DNA of 13,793 bases from assembly GCA_016218905.1 (NCBI GenBank), contig JACRCS010000165.1:1-13793 (forward strand), written 5' to 3'. A model generated the notes under the pieces. The model was not told the DNA's origin. It saw nothing but the letters and a program-made list of their open reading frames with translations, and made no database searches. A program made the translations under genes and the position numbers. Below, one piece after another: positions 11,615-13,793 of the stretch (its first letter is position 1; the number at the start of each line of letters is the position of its first letter). This DNA comes from Deltaproteobacteria bacterium. Its GTDB lineage: Bacteria > Desulfobacterota_C > Deferrisomatia > Deferrisomatales > JACRMM01.

Positions 11615-13405
11615 ATGAGCCCACGTCTTCGCGGTTGGTATCGGAACGCCGCCATCCGCTACAAACTCCTCGTCGCCTATTCCCTCGCCTTCACGCTCCT
11701 TCTGGGAGCCGGCTGCCTCGTCACGTACGGCTGCGTGCGCAGGGCGGTGGAGCTCAGGATCGAGAGCCAGCTCACGAATTCGACTTCCGGCATCTTGAAC
11801 CTCGTGCGGACGTCGGCCTCGGCGTCCATCCGGAACTATCTGCGCGCCGTGGCGGACCGCAACGCCGAGCTCGTCCAGCGGCTCTGGGAACGTCATCGTC
11901 GGGGAGAGCTGACCGAAGACGAGGCAAAGCGCGAGGCGGCCGAGGTCATGCTCTCCCAGACCATCGGGAGAACCGGTTACGTCTGTTGTGCGGACAGTCG
12001 CGGCGTGCTGTTGGTCCATCCCGATTCCGGAGTCCTCGGCCGGGACTTCTCGGAGCTCGCCTTCGTCCGGGAGGTGAACGCGCGCAGGAGCGGCTACCTG
12101 GAGTACGACTGGACGAACCCGCCGGAGAGGGCTCCCCGGCCCAAAGCGATGTTCATGCGCTACTTCGAGCCCTGGGACTGGATCATCGTGGCCTCGGCGT
12201 ACCGGGACGAGTTCAGCCAACTCCTGAACGTGGAGGACTTCCGCGCGAGCGTCGCTTCCCTCCGATTCGGCAAGACCGGCCACGCCTACATCCTCGACTC
12301 CGACGGCAGGGTCATCCTCCACCCCCACGGCGGAACGGCCGAGGAGCACCTCGGGCCCGGTGCTGTCGCCGAGATGCAGCAGAGGAGGACGGGGAAGCTC
12401 GTCTACTCCGCCCGAGGGGAAGGGAGCGCGCCGCGCGAGAGGCTCGTGGTTTACAATCGGCTCCCCGAGTACGGGTGGATCGTCGCGTCCTCCATTGACC
12501 TGGACGAGGTCTACGCCCCCTTGCGAGAGCTCCGCACGATCTTCGTCCTGGCCGCCATCGGCTCCCTCCTCCTCGTCGTGCCGCTCAGCCTCCGGATCGC
12601 GGCCTCGATAGCCGGGCCGCTGCAGCGCCTTGCGCAGGAGCTCGCGAGGAGCGCTCCCGGGGACGTCTCCCCGCGCAGGGGCGGGCTCTCGGGCGACGAA
12701 GTCGGGCAGCTCGCGCGGCACTTCGACCGATTCATGAAGGACGTGACGGAGCTGCGGCGCCTCGAGCGCGAGGTCATCGACACGAGCGACCGCGAACGGA
12801 GGAACATCGGGCATGAGCTCCACGACGACCTCGGGCCCCACCTGATCGGAATCGACGCCCTCGCCATGGTCCTGCAGAAGAAGCTGGGGGACGGTTCCGA
12901 CGCGGCGAAGTCCGTCGGCGAGATCCGCGGGCTCATCGGGGAAGCGATCCAGAAGAGTCGCGCCCTCGCTCGCGGACTCTGCCCGGTCCGCCTGGTGGAC
13001 GCGGGACTCACCCTCGCCCTGGCAGAGCTCGCGGCGCAGACCCGGGCGGTCCACGGAATCCCGTGCGAAGTCCGGAGCGAAGGAGACGCCTCCGCCTTTG
13101 ATCCGTCCGCGGCGACCCAGCTCTTCTACATCGCCCGGGAGGCGGTCCATAACGCCGTCAAGCACTCCGGGGCGAGTCTCGTCACCGTAGGCGTGTACGG
13201 CGGCGCGGGCGAGGTTCGCCTTCGGGTGGCGGACGACGGGCGCGGGATCGAAGCCGGCTCGGAAGCGCAGGGGATGGGCTTGCGGATCATGCGGTACCGG
13301 GCGCGCGCGATCGGGGCGACACTCGTCATCCGGAGCGCCCCCGCACAGGGCACGTCCGTGTCCTTGAAATTGCCCGGCCCGGGTGCCGCGGAGGAGGCCG
13401 GATGA
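11615..13405 (+). CDS. Sensor histidine kinase with tandem Cache-like domains (NarX/HisKA_3 type)
   Basis: Inner-membrane sensor of 596 residues. One membrane helix is at about 18-40, a periplasmic region at 41-307, and a second helix at about 308-330. The periplasmic part holds two similar Cache-type units: GRTGYVCCADSRGVLLVHP...WDWIIVASAYRDEF (118-200) and GKTGHAYILDSDGRVILHP...YGWIVASSIDLDEV (219-299), an internal duplication. A HAMP-like linker follows (about 330-385), then the HisKA_3 dimerisation box RERRNIGHELHDDLG (393-407) with phospho-acceptor His403. The ATPase domain has N-box REAVHNAVKHSG (508-519), G1 DDGRGI (540-545) and G2 GMGLRIM (553-559). GGAG lies 9 nt before the ATG. The stop overlaps the response-regulator start by 4 nt. 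Transcribed divergently from the TTT operon, it is placed like TctDE-type sensors and probably detects the transported acid or a relative. Cache domains commonly bind small carboxylates or amino acids. Confidence 0.92.
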   Translation: MSPRLRGWYRNAAIRYKLLVAYSLAFTLLLGAGCLVTYGCVRRAVELRIESQLTNSTSGILNLVRTSASASIRNYLRAVADRNAELVQRLWERHRRGELTEDEAKREAAEVMLSQTIGRTGYVCCADSRGVLLVHPDSGVLGRDFSELAFVREVNARRSGYLEYDWTNPPERAPRPKAMFMRYFEPWDWIIVASAYRDEFSQLLNVEDFRASVASLRFGKTGHAYILDSDGRVILHPHGGTAEEHLGPGAVAEMQQRRTGKLVYSARGEGSAPRERLVVYNRLPEYGWIVASSIDLDEVYAPLRELRTIFVLAAIGSLLLVVPLSLRIAASIAGPLQRLAQELARSAPGDVSPRRGGLSGDEVGQLARHFDRFMKDVTELRRLEREVIDTSDRERRNIGHELHDDLGPHLIGIDALAMVLQKKLGDGSDAAKSVGEIRGLIGEAIQKSRALARGLCPVRLVDAGLTLALAELAAQTRAVHGIPCEVRSEGDASAFDPSAATQLFYIAREAVHNAVKHSGASLVTVGVYGGAGEVRLRVADDGRGIEAGSEAQGMGLRIMRYRARAIGATLVIRSAPAQGTSVSLKLPGPGAAEEAG

Positions 13406-13793
13406 GCAGACGGCGCGTCTTCCTGGTGGAGGATCACCCCGTGTTTCGGCGCGGGCTGAAGGAGGTCATCTCACAGGAGGAGGACCTCGAGGTGTGCGGG
13501 GAAGCCGAGGAGGTCCCGGGCACCCTCGCTTCCATCGATCGGAGCCTTCCGGACCTCCTCGTCGTCGACATCGGCCTCAAAGGGGGAAGCGGGCTCGACC
13601 TCATCCGGGAGGCGCGCGAACGCCACCCCGAGCTGCCGATCCTGGTCGTTTCGATGTACGACGAGTCCGTCTACGCGGAGCGGGCGCTCGCCGCCGGCGC
13701 CCTCGGCTACGTGACGAAGCAGGAGGCGCCGGAGTCGATCGTCCGCGCCGCCCGGGCGGTGCTCGCCGGCCGGCCCTACCTCAGCGAGAAGCT
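13402..13793 (+). CDS. NarL/FixJ-family response regulator, truncated by the window edge
   Basis: Only the receiver domain (130 residues) lies in the window; the C-terminal LuxR-type helix-turn-helix expected from the partner kinase type is beyond the edge. Receiver residues are intact: acidic pair Glu10-Asp11 in LVEDHPVFRRGLK, phosphorylation site Asp56 in LLVVDIGLKGGSGLDL, Ser84 in VVSMYDE, and Lys106 in GYVTKQEAPE. The spacing and the GYVTK-EAPE segment are typical of NarL-type regulators. The ATG shares its bases with the kinase stop (ATGA) and has AGGAGG 4 nt upstream, so the pair is translationally coupled. Likely targets are the divergent TTT operon or its own promoter; this is inference from position. 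Confidence 0.92.
   Translation, partial: MSRRRVFLVEDHPVFRRGLKEVISQEEDLEVCGEAEEVPGTLASIDRSLPDLLVVDIGLKGGSGLDLIREARERHPELPILVVSMYDESVYAERALAAGALGYVTKQEAPESIVRAARAVLAGRPYLSEK

Noticed and set aside
11240..13165. A 641-codon minus-strand open frame opposite the histidine kinase
   Set aside because: It is antisense shadow with no family features; the kinase on the plus strand has all its catalytic motifs.

Overview
The window is GC-rich, with a strong C/G bias at third codon positions. It is dense in solute-import, acid-catabolism and signalling genes and carries no rRNA, tRNA, CRISPR array, transposase or phage gene that I can see. Signal peptides, periplasmic binding proteins of two transporter classes and a two-component system suggest a free-living, heterotrophic, probably Gram-negative soil or sediment bacterium. 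The sequence alone does not fix the taxon. The first ~230 bases look compositionally foreign and are probably joined artificially or by rearrangement.

Layout. (1) Bases 1-238 hold a piece of a major facilitator transporter on the minus strand. It is cut at both ends and abuts a 5'-truncated branched-chain-amino-acid-type ABC permease (LivM family) on the plus strand. (2) The permease, a LivK-like periplasmic binding protein (1048-2256) and a crotonase-family enzyme (2343-3119) form a plus-strand cluster, the tail of a Liv-type uptake operon tied to acyl-CoA metabolism. (3) A small exported, extremely acidic protein with three 21-residue repeats lies at 3389-3763. (4) A 12-bp-stem hairpin (3878-3903) separates it from a convergent eight-gene minus-strand operon running from 11243 down to 3906: tctB, tctA, tctC (tripartite tricarboxylate transporter, TTT), an IclR regulator, a SAF-domain small subunit and UxaA-family large subunit of a split dehydratase/lyase, a DUF169 protein, and an enolase-superfamily sugar-acid dehydratase. 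(5) Divergent from this operon, a sensor histidine kinase with two periplasmic Cache-like domains (11615-13405) overlaps by 4 nt a NarL-type response regulator that runs off the right edge.

How the genes work together. The minus-strand operon reads as one import-and-degrade unit. TctC captures an organic or sugar acid in the periplasm, TctA/TctB bring it in by secondary transport, and two unrelated dehydratase-type enzymes act on it or on successive intermediates, with DUF169 in an unknown role. IclR is encoded inside the unit, and a perfect 6-7-6 inverted repeat lies just downstream of a strong sigma-70-like promoter at the operon head, a plausible IclR operator. The divergent kinase/regulator pair is positioned like TctDE systems that switch on TTT transporters. 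The substrate is unknown. The combination of TTT uptake, split UxaA pair, DUF169 and enolase-superfamily dehydratase, together with missing family motifs in the UxaA protein, is the best candidate here for an undescribed pathway.
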